Of a DNA stretch of 64,000 bases, positions 43,601 through 55,600 are shown piece by piece. The stretch is from positions 697,501 to 761,500 of the forward strand of contig NZ_OY771647.1 in assembly GCF_963674925.1 (NCBI RefSeq), written 5' to 3'. Numbering within the stretch: position 1 is the stretch's first letter; every line of letters begins with the position of its first letter. Below the pieces are notes generated by a model. It was not told where the DNA came from. It saw only the letters and a list, made by a program, of their open reading frames with translations, and made no database searches. A program made the position numbers and the translations under genes. This stretch comes from an uncultured Draconibacterium sp. (GTDB taxonomy: Bacteria > Bacteroidota > Bacteroidia > Bacteroidales > Prolixibacteraceae).

Positions 43601-46600
43601 GCAATCGTATCTGGTAGGTAATAAATTTTGATGTTTTACCCAAACCGTAAAGGAACACTCATCCTGATTCCCTGCTGTATCTTCAATTCTATAAGTAACA
43701 GTAGTAATTCCAACATTAAAATTAACCTGGCCATTTACCGAGCCTGTTCCACTTCCTGTTGTTGCTCCGCTTAATTCATAGGATAAAGTGGTTGTACAAT
43801 ATCCATCAAAAACCGGTTCTTCAATGTCATCTAAAACGATGGTACATGCAGCATCATCAATAATGTCCTCCATATCATCAGGGCATTGCAAACTTGGCGG
43901 AGGAGGATTAGGAATAGTTGCTGTAAAAGTAGCTGCCGAACAGCCATTGGCATCCGTTACCAAAACAGTATAGGTTCCGGCTGCCAGGTTTGAAGCAGTT
44001 GCTGTTCGCTGATCTCCGGTAGCTGCATCCCAAATAAATGAATAAGGTGGTGTACCGCCTGTAACTTCCATGGTTGCCGAGCCATCAGTAGCACCGTAGC
44101 ACGATGGGGCTGATATTATTGGTGAAATAGCTGAAATCACAAAAAGATCGGGTTCGTCAACCGTAACTGTGGCTTGTGCCGTACAGCCATTGGCATCGGT
44201 TACAGTTACCGAATAAGTGCCAGCTGCTAAATCGCGGGCTGTTGGGGTAGTTTGTCCATCGCTCCATAAATAAGTGTATGGCTCAACAGTTGTTACCGAA
44301 ACCGTTGCTGTTGCCGTACCGTTTGCTCCACCATGGCAGTCGGGCATTGTTGACGACGTGGTAATTTCGAGCGAATTATGAATGGTTATATAAAGTGTAT
44401 CTTTGTGGGCTTCGCAAACCCCGGTTGGATCGTCGGTACTCAAAATCAATTCGGCAATACCGGCGTCAATTTCGGCCTGACTTAAAGTGTAAGTAGCATT
44501 AAGAGTATTGGCATCGGGATTAAACGTTCCTCCACCGCCTGTCCAATAACCCGACGTAGCCGAACCGTCAATTGTACCATTTAAATTTACTTCCGGATTG
44601 GCGGTACATACAAAATCGTCGGGGCCTGCGTTGGCAACTGGTGCCTCGTTGAAAGGAACAACTGTAGAATCGGGTAAGATATCGCAACCGTAAGCATCTT
44701 GCGCCTCGAGTTTGTATTTTCCGGCGTCTGCTATACTAAAATTTGGAATAATGGGATTTTGTTCGGTTGAGGTAAAACCATTGGGGCCGGTCCACGAATA
44801 AGTAATGGGTTCTTTACCATACTGCGAGTTGGAATACAAAAAGAGCGTATCACCCTCACAAACTTCATCAAAATCCACATCAATTACGAGCGGGAACGGA
44901 TCGAAAGTACCAAAAGAAAGATCATCAATACCAAAATCATTTCCCGGGTCATCGGGACGAAGGTTTACTACTCGTATTCTGGCCGTTGTTATTGAAGTTC
45001 CAGTGTATGTCCAATTTCCATAAAACCTACCACTACTTAACCAGGTGTTATTGTCATTCTGAACACCGGGCTGTATTATTGCCGTACTACCAATTTGCTC
45101 AACAATTCCATCATATTCAATCTCATACACCAATTGTGCATCGTTACCAACACTATTTAAACTCATGGCCCAACCCGAAAAGTAATAGTTTGTTCCCGGG
45201 AGTAATGTAATGTCAACAGCATTTTCCCACACAACATATTGAGAGCCTTTTCCATTTATAATCATGTAGTTTCCAGACCCGGAGGTATGATCACTATCAC
45301 CCCAGAAGTTTGAATGATAATCATTTGCGTCATCTCCAATGGCATACAAACCCTCTCCTCCGGTAGAACCTCCCTGACCTCCGGTAGATAAATTATTTGA
45401 GGGTAAATAATCCGTAATAAATCCAGTATCTCCAGCTTCAAAATCGCCATTGGTAACCATTTCATTCGACACCTCGAGCTGAGCTGTAGCAGAACATCCG
45501 TTTGGATTAGTAATGGTAACCTGATAACGATCTACCAAACTAACAATGTACTGTTGGTCAGTGCCAACCTGATCGCCTTCCGAATCTCGCCAATCATAGG
45601 TGGCACCTGCTGCTCCACCATAAGCTGTTAAGAGTACATTAGGTGCCACAGCACAATAATCAGGAGCAATAACCGGGTCGGGTGTTTCGCAAATGTCCAC
45701 AAATACGGTATCGCGTCCCGGGCAATTGGTGTCGGGATCGATATAGGTGGCTACAAATTGCGTAGGCTCGGAAATAGTGGTTGTTGGATTAGCGGTGGTT
45801 GAAAATTCGCCTGAGGACGAAGTAAAGTCCTGATTAAATGCCTCCCAGCTTACATCGGCTGTTGTACCTGAACTTGTTCCGGTTACTGTTACATTATCTA
45901 TGGCCCAGAAATAATCCTCGGTAGCATAATACCTAAAACGGATATACAATGTCGGTTGTCCAATGTATGCGGTTAAGTCTACAGTTTCGTTCCTAAAATT
46001 TGTTGAACTTCCCCTATCCGAATCATAGCGTTGTATTTCTGTCCAATTTGCCCCATCAGTAGAAACCTCAATGTTTGCATTGTCCCCACCATTATCATTA
46101 TAATAATGATAAAAATCCAACTCCAAAGAATTATAACCAACTGTACTAAATGCCGGACTTTCAAGTGTAGTTCTCGTAGTACCGCCATCCTGATCGTGAC
46201 TATTGGAAAGGAAAAACTGTGAGTCATCATTTGAACTAAATGTATAATTTTGAGAAACCCACCAAAACCAAAACCAGTAACCTGCATCATATGTATAACC
46301 TTCCGGCCTTAATGTCCATGCGGCATGGGATGGATCTCCCCCGGTTGATGTATTGGTTGTTGTCCAACCGCTGGCACTGCCGTTAAAATCTTCAGCTAAT
46401 AGTGTTCCAGGTAATGGAGTACCACCTGAAATATCAGAAGAAGAAGTCAGGTTAACCGTTCCTCCCGGGCAAACACAACTAACATCGGCACTTGCTGTAA
46501 CCTCAGGTGCAGGAGTTACCACAACAACTACTGAATAGGTAGCTTGATTTACACAATCGTTTGAGGTTAAAGTATATTCATAAGTAACTGCAACAGGATT

Positions 46601-49600
46601 ATCCGTAGTATTAATCAACACCTCGTTAATATCACCGGTTCCCGAAGCAGCCGGATTACTTATTCCTGCCACCGCAGCCCGTGTCCATGGGAAAGTGGTT
46701 TCCGAAACATCGCTGGTAGGTGTATAGGAGAATGGATTTTCGCTACATACTCCATCGGGACTTAAGGTACTGGTTAGCGATGGCGTTGGGGTTACCATTA
46801 CCACAACATCTTGAGAGTTGGTGCAACCTGCAGCTTCCAATGTATAGGTATATACAACCGGAATTGGGGCGTTTGTAGTGTTTATCAGAAACTCGTCGAT
46901 TGCATCCGTTCCGGTTTCTGCAGGATTATCAATACCAGCAATGGCTGCCCTGCTCCAGGTAAATGTGGTACCGGGCGTATCACTGGTTGGTGTATAGGTA
47001 AATGCATTGTTACTACATACACCCGTTGGGGTTAAGGTACTGCTTAAATATGGTTTAGGACTTACAGTAACCGTTGCAGTTTCGTTAAACGTGTGGGTAC
47101 ATCCCCCCGCTTCGTAAACACTTACCAAGGTATAAACAAAATCTCCATCCGCATCGGTTGGTGCAGGTATATTAATTGAAGTCCCGGAGTTGAGCTGAAC
47201 ATCAATATCACTTCCTCCATTTATGTTGTACGTAAGAATATATGGGGCTGTACCACCCGTTACCTCAAAGGTAATATTAGGTGCAGGATCTTCCTGGCAA
47301 ACAGTTGTAGTACCGGCTATACTTGCACTAAATGCAGGCTTTATTTTTACAACAATGTTTAATTCGGGGCCCTCGCAACCATTTGCTTTGGCTCGAATAT
47401 GATAGGTTACCGTTACCTCGGTAGTTTCGTTATTAACCAATACATCGTTTATGCTTGCCGTACTTTCGTCCACTCCTGCAGTCATTCCGGTTATATTGCT
47501 ACCAGCAGGTTCAACTGTTGTTGTCCAGCTCATGGTAGCCCCTGTAATGTTACTCCCAAGTGCTATATCTGTTGCCTCTCCCGAACAAATAGTTTGAAAC
47601 AATGGTGCTGCCGAAACACTGGGTCTGGGTTTAACGGTAATTTCTACATCGATAGGATCACCAGGACAACCGTTGTAAACCGGAGTTATGGTAATGGTTG
47701 CTGTGTTCGCAATTGCCGTAAACGACGGTATTTCATCTACTCCATTCTGATTGAACAAACCAACATTCTGTCCTCCGCTTATATTAAATGTTGCACCCGC
47801 AAGATTACTTCCTAAGGTAACGGCAGTTGTGGTTTCGCCAGCGCAATATTCCATTGGATCAACCGGGTTAACTGTAGCAACAGCATTCACTTCAATGGTA
47901 TAGATAGCTGATGCCGTATTCGTTCCACAGGCATTATTTCCTGTTACCGTTAAGGTTAAAGTTACGGTTTGTCCCGCATCGGCCAATACCGATGTGTAAC
48001 TTGGTGTTAATGTGGTTTCATCACTCAAACTTCCCTGTCCGTTGTGTGTCCATTCAATTGTTCCGTTGTTTGCTGTTGCACCGCTTAGCGTATGTGTCTC
48101 ATCGATACAAATTGTTGCACTTCCACCGGCCGATGCTGTAGGAGGCAGATTATCGATTACCGTTACAACTGCTGGGCAGCTTGACTGATTTCCATTGTTA
48201 TCGGTTACGGTAAGCGTTACGTTATTTGTACCCAAATCGGCACAGGTAAAATCATATCTGTCTAAATCCAGGCTTGCAATACCACAGGCATCATTCGAAC
48301 CATTATCGATATCAGCAGCAGTAATACTTGCATTTCCTGTAGCATCCAGCTGAACGGTATAATTTTTACAAATTGCGATAGGGTTTGTGTTATCTTCAAC
48401 AGTAACAGTTCCATCGCATGTTGAAGAATTTCCGGAAGCATCGGTAACGGTTAAGGTAACCGTATTTGTTCCTATATGGGTACAGTCAAAAATTGTTTGG
48501 TTAATAGTCACCGATGCTATAGAACAATTATCCGAACTTCCGTCGTTAATGTCAGCAGCAGCAATAACAGCTGTTCCACTTGAGTTGAGTTGGATGGTAA
48601 GATCCCTACATATGGCAATTGGATTAATATTATCAATAATCTCAACATTTGCAGTACAAGAATTTGAGTTGCCATGCTCATCAGTTACCGTTAATGTAAC
48701 GGTATGATCTCCAACCTCACTACAGTCGAATGAGGTTTTATCAAGAACCAATGAAGCTATACTACAGTTGTCCGAACTTCCATTGTCAATATCAGCAGCT
48801 GCAATTGTAGCTGCTCCGCTGGCATCGAGGGCAACGATAATATCCTGACACACAACTATTGGAAGGATATTGTCCTGAACGGTAACTGTTGCAGTACATT
48901 GACTCGAATTTCCATTCTGGTCTGAAACGGTTAATATTACCGTTTGTGTACCAACATCGTTGCAGTCAAAAGTTGATTGGTCAATACTCAACGTTGGCGT
49001 TCCGCAAACAACACTGCTACCATTGTCAATATCACCGGCAGTAATAGTTGCATTACCACTTGCATCGAGTTCCACAATAATATCCTTACAAAGAGCGGTA
49101 GGTAAAATAGTTTGTTCTACGGTAACTTTAGCATCGCATGTTGATGAATTACCATTTACATCGGTAATCGTTAAAGTAACGGTATTCTCACCAACATCAT
49201 CACAATCAAAATTATTTTGGCTAAGCGTTCGTGAAGTAATTGCACAATTATCGGAACTGCCGTTATCAATATTGGCGGCGGTTATCGTAGCATTTCCTGT
49301 GGCATCCAGCTGTACTGTGATATCCTGGCATATTGCCACCGGATCAACATTGTCTTCTACCATTACGGTGGCGGTACATGTCGAAGTATTTCCTGCTTCA
49401 TCTGTTACGGTTAATGTAACGGTGTTATCACCTACATTGGTACAATCAAAGTCGGTTTTATTAAGTGCAAATACCAAATCTCCTGCTACTGTACAATTAT
49501 CGTTGCTGCCATTGTCAATTTGATCCGGTGTTATTGTGGCATTTCCGGTGGCATCTAATTGGATAGTTAGGGGCTGGCAAAGAGCAGTTGGTGGAGTTAC

Positions 49601-52600
49601 GTCGTCAATGGTAATTGTCTGCTCTACATTTATACTATTTCCACAATCATCCGTAACTGAATAAGTTCTGGTTATTATCTCTGGATTGAATCCTCCATCT
49701 GAGACATCACTTACCCATGCAACAACCGGAGCTGCTGTACAGTTATCGGCCTCGTCCGTTACTACATTAATATCTACTGCTGGTACATCGCCAATACACT
49801 GAACTGTCACTGGGGCTGGATTACTCGCCGTCGGATTCGTATCGTCGTTGATTGTTATCGTTTGATCTACCGTTATCGAGTTACCACAGTCATCCGTAAC
49901 CGAATAAGTTCTCGTGATGATTTCAGGACAAGAGCCATTGCTTACATCGCCAACATGTGTAACTACAGGTGCTGCTGTACAGTTATCGGCCTCGTCCGTT
50001 ACTACATTAATATCTACTGCTGGTACATCGCCAATACACTGAACTGTCACTGGGGCTGGATTACTCGCCGTCGGATTCGTATCGTCGTTGATTGTTATCG
50101 TTTGATCTACCGTTATCGAGTTACCACAGTCATCCGTAACCGAATAAGTTCTCGTGATGATTTCAGGACAAGAGCCATTGCTTACATCGCCAACATGTGT
50201 AACTACAGGTGCTGCTGTACAGTTATCGGCCTCGTCCGTTACTACATTAATATCTACTGCTGGTACATCGCCAATACACTGAACTGTCACTGGGGCTGGA
50301 TTACTCGCCGTCGGATTCGTATCGTCGTTAATGGTTATCGTTTGATCTACATTTATCGAGTTACCACAGTCATCCGTAACCGAATAAGTTCTCGTGATGA
50401 TTTCAGGACAAGAGCCATTGCTTACATCGCCAACATGTGCAACTACAGGTGCTGCTGTACAGTTATCGGCCTCGTCCGTTACTACATTAATATCTACTGC
50501 TGGTACATCGCCAATACACTGAACTGTCACTGGGGCTGGATTACTCGCCGTCGGATTCGTATCGTCGTTAATGGTTATCGTTTGATCTACCGTTATCGAG
50601 TTACCACAGTCATCCGTAACCGAATAAGTTCTCGTGATGATTTCAGGACAAGAGCCATTGCTTACATCGCCAACATGTGCAACTACAGGTGCTGCTGTAC
50701 AGTTATCGGCCTCGTCCGTTACTACATTAATATCTACTGCTGGTACATCGCCAATACACTGAACTGTCACTGGGGCTGGATTACTCGCCGTCGGATTCGT
50801 ATCGTCGTTGATTGTTATCGTTTGATCTACCGTTATCGAGTTACCACAGTCATCCGTAACCGAATAAGTTCTCGTGATGATTTCAGGACAAGAGCCATTG
50901 CTTACATCGCCAACATGTGCAACTACAGGTGCTGCTGTACAGTTATCGGCCTCGTCCGTTACTACATTAATATCTACTGCTGGTACATCGCCAATACACT
51001 GAACTGTCACTGGGGCTGGATTACTCGCCGTCGGATTCGTATCGTCGTTAATGGTTATCGTTTGATCTACCGTTATCGAGTTACCACAGTCATCCGTAAC
51101 CGAATAAGTTCTCGTGATGATTTCAGGACAAGAGCCATTGCTTACATCGCCAACATGTGCAACTACAGGTGCTGCTGTACAGTTATCGGCCTCGTCCGTT
51201 ACTACATTAATATCTACTGCTGGTACATCGCCAATACACTGAACTGTCACTGGGGCTGGATTACTCGCCGTCGGATTCGTATCGTCGTTAATGGTTATCG
51301 TTTGATCTACCGTTATCGAGTTACCACAGTCATCCGTAACCGAATAAGTTCTCGTGATGATTTCAGGACAAGAGCCATTGCTTACATCGCCAACATGTGC
51401 AACTACAGGTGCTGCTGTACAGTTATCGGCCTCGTCCGTTACTACATTAATATCTACTGCTGGTACATCGCCAATACACTGAACTGTCACTGGGGCTGGA
51501 TTACTCGCCGTCGGATTCGTATCGTCGTTGATTGTTATCGTTTGATCTACCGTTATCGAGTTACCACAGTCATCCGTAACCGAATAAGTTCTCGTGATGA
51601 TTTCAGGACAAGAGCCATTGCTTACATCGCCAACATGTGCAACTACAGGTGCTGCTGTACAGTTATCGGCCTCGTCCGTTACTACATTAATATCTACTGC
51701 TGGTACATCGCCAATACACTGAACTGTCACTGGGGCTGGATTACTCGCCGTCGGATTCGTATCGTCGTTGATTGTTATCGTTTGATCTACCGTTATCGAG
51801 TTACCACAGTCATCCGTAACCGAATAAGTTCTCGTGATGATTTCAGGACAAGAGCCATTGCTTACATCGCCAACATGTGCAACTACAGGTGCTGCTGTAC
51901 AGTTATCGGCCTCGTCCGTTACTACATTAATATCTACTGCTGGTACATCGCCAATACACTGAACTGTCACTGGGGCTGGATTACTCGCCGTCGGATTCGT
52001 ATCGTCGTTAATGGTTATCGTTTGATCTACCGTTATCGAGTTACCACAGTCATCCGTAACCGAATAAGTTCTCGTGATGATTTCAGGACAAGAGCCATTG
52101 CTTACATCGCCAACATGTGCAACTACAGGTGCTGCTGTACAGTTATCGGCCTCGTCCGTTACTACATTAATATCTACTGCTGGTACATCGCCAATACACT
52201 GAACTGTCACTGGGGCTGGATTACTCGCCGTCGGATTCGTATCGTCGTTGATTGTTATCGTTTGATCTACCGTTATCGAGTTACCACAGTCATCCGTAAC
52301 CGAATAAGTTCTCGTGATGATTTCAGGACAAGAGCCATTGCTTACATCGCCAACATGTGCAACTACAGGTGCTGCTGTACAGTTATCGGCCTCGTCCGTT
52401 ACTACATTAATATCTACTGCTGGTACATCGCCAATACACTGAACTGTCACTGGGGCTGGATTACTCGCCGTCGGATTCGTATCGTCGTTGATTGTTATCG
52501 TTTGATCTACCGTTATCGAGTTACCACAGTCATCCGTAACCGAATAAGTTCTCGTGATGATTTCAGGACAAGAGCCATTGCTTACATCGCCAACATGTGC

Positions 52601-55600
52601 AACTACAGGTGCTGCTGTACAGTTATCGGCCTCGTCCGTTACTACATTAATATCTACTGCTGGTACATCGCCAATACACTGAACTGTCACTGGGGCTGGA
52701 TTACTCGCCGTCGGATTCGTATCGTCGTTGATTGTTATCGTTTGATCTACCGTTATCGAGTTACCACAGTCATCCGTAACCGAATAAGTTCTCGTGATGA
52801 TTTCAGGACAAGAGCCATTGCTTACATCGCCAACATGTGCAACTACAGGTGCTGCTGTACAGTTATCGGCCTCGTCCGTTACTACATTAATATCTACTGC
52901 TGGTACATCGCCAATACACTGAACTGTCACTGGGGCTGGATTACTCGCCGTCGGATTCGTATCGTCGTTGATTGTTATCGTTTGATCTACCGTTATCGAG
53001 TTACCACAGTCATCCGTAACCGAATAAGTTCTCGTGATGATTTCAGGACAAGAGCCATTGCTTACATCGCCAACATGTGCAACTACAGGTGCTGCTGTAC
53101 AGTTATCGGCCTCGTCCGTTACTACATTAATATCTACTGCTGGTACATCGCCAATACACTGAACTGTCACTGGGGCTGGATTACTCGCCGTCGGATTCGT
53201 ATCGTCGTTGATTGTTATCGTTTGATCTACCGTTATCGAGTTACCACAGTCATCCGTAACCGAATAAGTTCTCGTGATGATTTCAGGACAAGAGCCATTG
53301 CTTACATCGCCAACATGTGCAACTACAGGTGCTGCTGTACAGTTATCGGCCTCGTCCGTTACTACATTAATATCTACTGCTGGTACATCGCCAATACACT
53401 GAACTGTCACTGGGGCTGGATTACTCGCCGTCGGATTCGTATCGTCGTTAATGGTTATCGTTTGATCTACATTTATCGAGTTACCACAGTCATCCGTAAC
53501 CGAATAAGTTCTCGTGATGATTTCAGGACAAGAGCCATTGCTTACATCGCCAACATGTGCAACTACAGGTGCTGCTGTACAGTTATCGGCCTCGTCCGTT
53601 ACTACATTAATATCTACTGCTGGTACATCGCCAATACACTGAACTGTCACTGGGGCTGGATTACTCGCCGTCGGATTCGTATCGTCGTTAATGGTTATCG
53701 TTTGATCTACATTTATCGAGTTACCACAGTCATCCGTAACCGAATAAGTTCTCGTGATGATTTCAGGACAAGAGCCATTGCTTACATCGCCAACATGTGC
53801 AACTACAGGTGCTGCTGTACAGTTATCGGCCTCGTCCGTTACTACATTAATATCTACTGCTGGTACATCGCCAATACACTGAACTGTCACTGGGGCTGGA
53901 TTACTCGCCGTCGGATTCGTATCGTCGTTAATGGTTATCGTTTGATCTACATTTATCGAGTTACCACAATCATCGGTAACCGAGTAAGTTCGAGTAATTG
54001 TCTTCGGACAAGTCAGCCCATTGTCTGAATCGCTAACAAATGCAACTTCCGGAGCAGCTGTACAGTTATCGGCTTCATCGGTTACTACTGTAATATCCGG
54101 TGCTGGTACATCTGCTGCACATTGTACGGTTATTGGAGCCGGGTTACTGGCAGTCGGGTTGGTATCGTCGTTAATGGTTATCGTTTGCTCTACATTTATC
54201 GAGTTACCACAATCATCGGTAACCGAGTAAGTTCGAGTAATTGTCTTCGGACAAGTCAGCCCATTGTCTGAATCGCTAACAAATGCAACTTCCGGAGCAG
54301 CTGTACAGTTATCGGCTTCATCGGTTACTACTGTAATATCCGGTGCTGGTACATCTGCTGCACATTGTACGGTTATTGGAGCCGGGTTACTGGCAGTCGG
54401 GTTGGTAACATCATCGATGGTATAGACATATACCCAGTCATGCGTACTCCCGTCGCAATCTTCATAAGTATAGGTATAAGTTACATCGCCTTCACAGCCG
54501 TCGTAGGTTGTTACTACGTAACCAGAAGGAACTGTAGGAGTAATCTCGTATCCACAGTTGTCTAGAACTACCGGAGGCGTTGGTACTGTTGCCTGATCAA
54601 TACATTCAACCGAGGATGCGCCATCCGCGGGCATAGCCAGAAATAATGCACTCCCAGAATAGGTAACGATATTAGGAATTTTTATTTCACTATCAATATG
54701 AAAGATACTGCCATTTGGTGTATTCTCATTCCCAAACTGAAAAATCCCATTGGTAATAGTCTTTGCTCCATTTCCAGTTCCATCAACCAATCCCAAATCC
54801 AGAGCCGCTCCTGCCGTACTTGGATTTTCAAAAATTACGGTACCTCCAGTGAAATTAAATGCACCATTAGTAGTAACATCTAAAGATCCAGTGCCACTCT
54901 CATTATTTCCGGCGGTTGCTAATGTTATTATTCCTCCCGAAATATTTATTCCAGATGGATACCCAGACAATGTCCCTCCTGCGGTATTTTCAAGTCTACC
55001 TGCAATTTCTACCGTTCCTCCTGAGACAATAAAGGCTCCATCAACCTGGGTGTGTACCCTATTCCCACTACCTGTTCCAAAAGTTGCATTTCCTGATGTA
55101 ACTTCTATTAATCCTTCATTTATAATTGAATAATAACCAGTTGTTAACGTTCCTCCTGAGACGCGTATTCCCGCTTTTGAAGGAATTGTATTATTTACAT
55201 TTACAATATCTGCAATGTCTGTTGTCCCACTCTCTACATCCAGAACTCCATTACTAAACGTCAAATCTGTGATTGTAATGTCACTTTGTACAACCAGATC
55301 AGTTGTCACATCTGATCCTTTATCCAGAACAAACGCATTAAAATCTGTCGCCGAACTTCCACTGATAATAGCATCTGTCGAACCTGTAAATTCAACCGTT
55401 CCGGTTCCGGCAGTAAACGCTCCGTTATTGGTCCAGTTTCCGTAGTTGGTTATTGTTCCAGATCCTACTGTTAAGGTGCCATTGTTTATAAGGTTTCCAT
55501 CTATCTGAAGATTGTTGCTTCCAATTAAAAGTGTTCCATTATTTGTAACATTAACCACGGTGCGATTATCAGTAAGCGTAATGGTTGCACCAGATACAAT

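Noticed and set aside
49862..54028. 1,388-codon open frame on the plus strand with perfect 80-residue repeats
   Set aside because: It is the antisense of the 240-bp array. Because the period is a multiple of three and has no stop in this frame, the frame stays open automatically. The Arg/Tyr/Cys-rich product (YRYRVTTVIRNRISS) has no signal peptide or known domain.
49600..54410. CRISPR-like regular repeat
   Set aside because: The repeats are contiguous 240-bp coding units with no unique spacers, and no cas genes are present.
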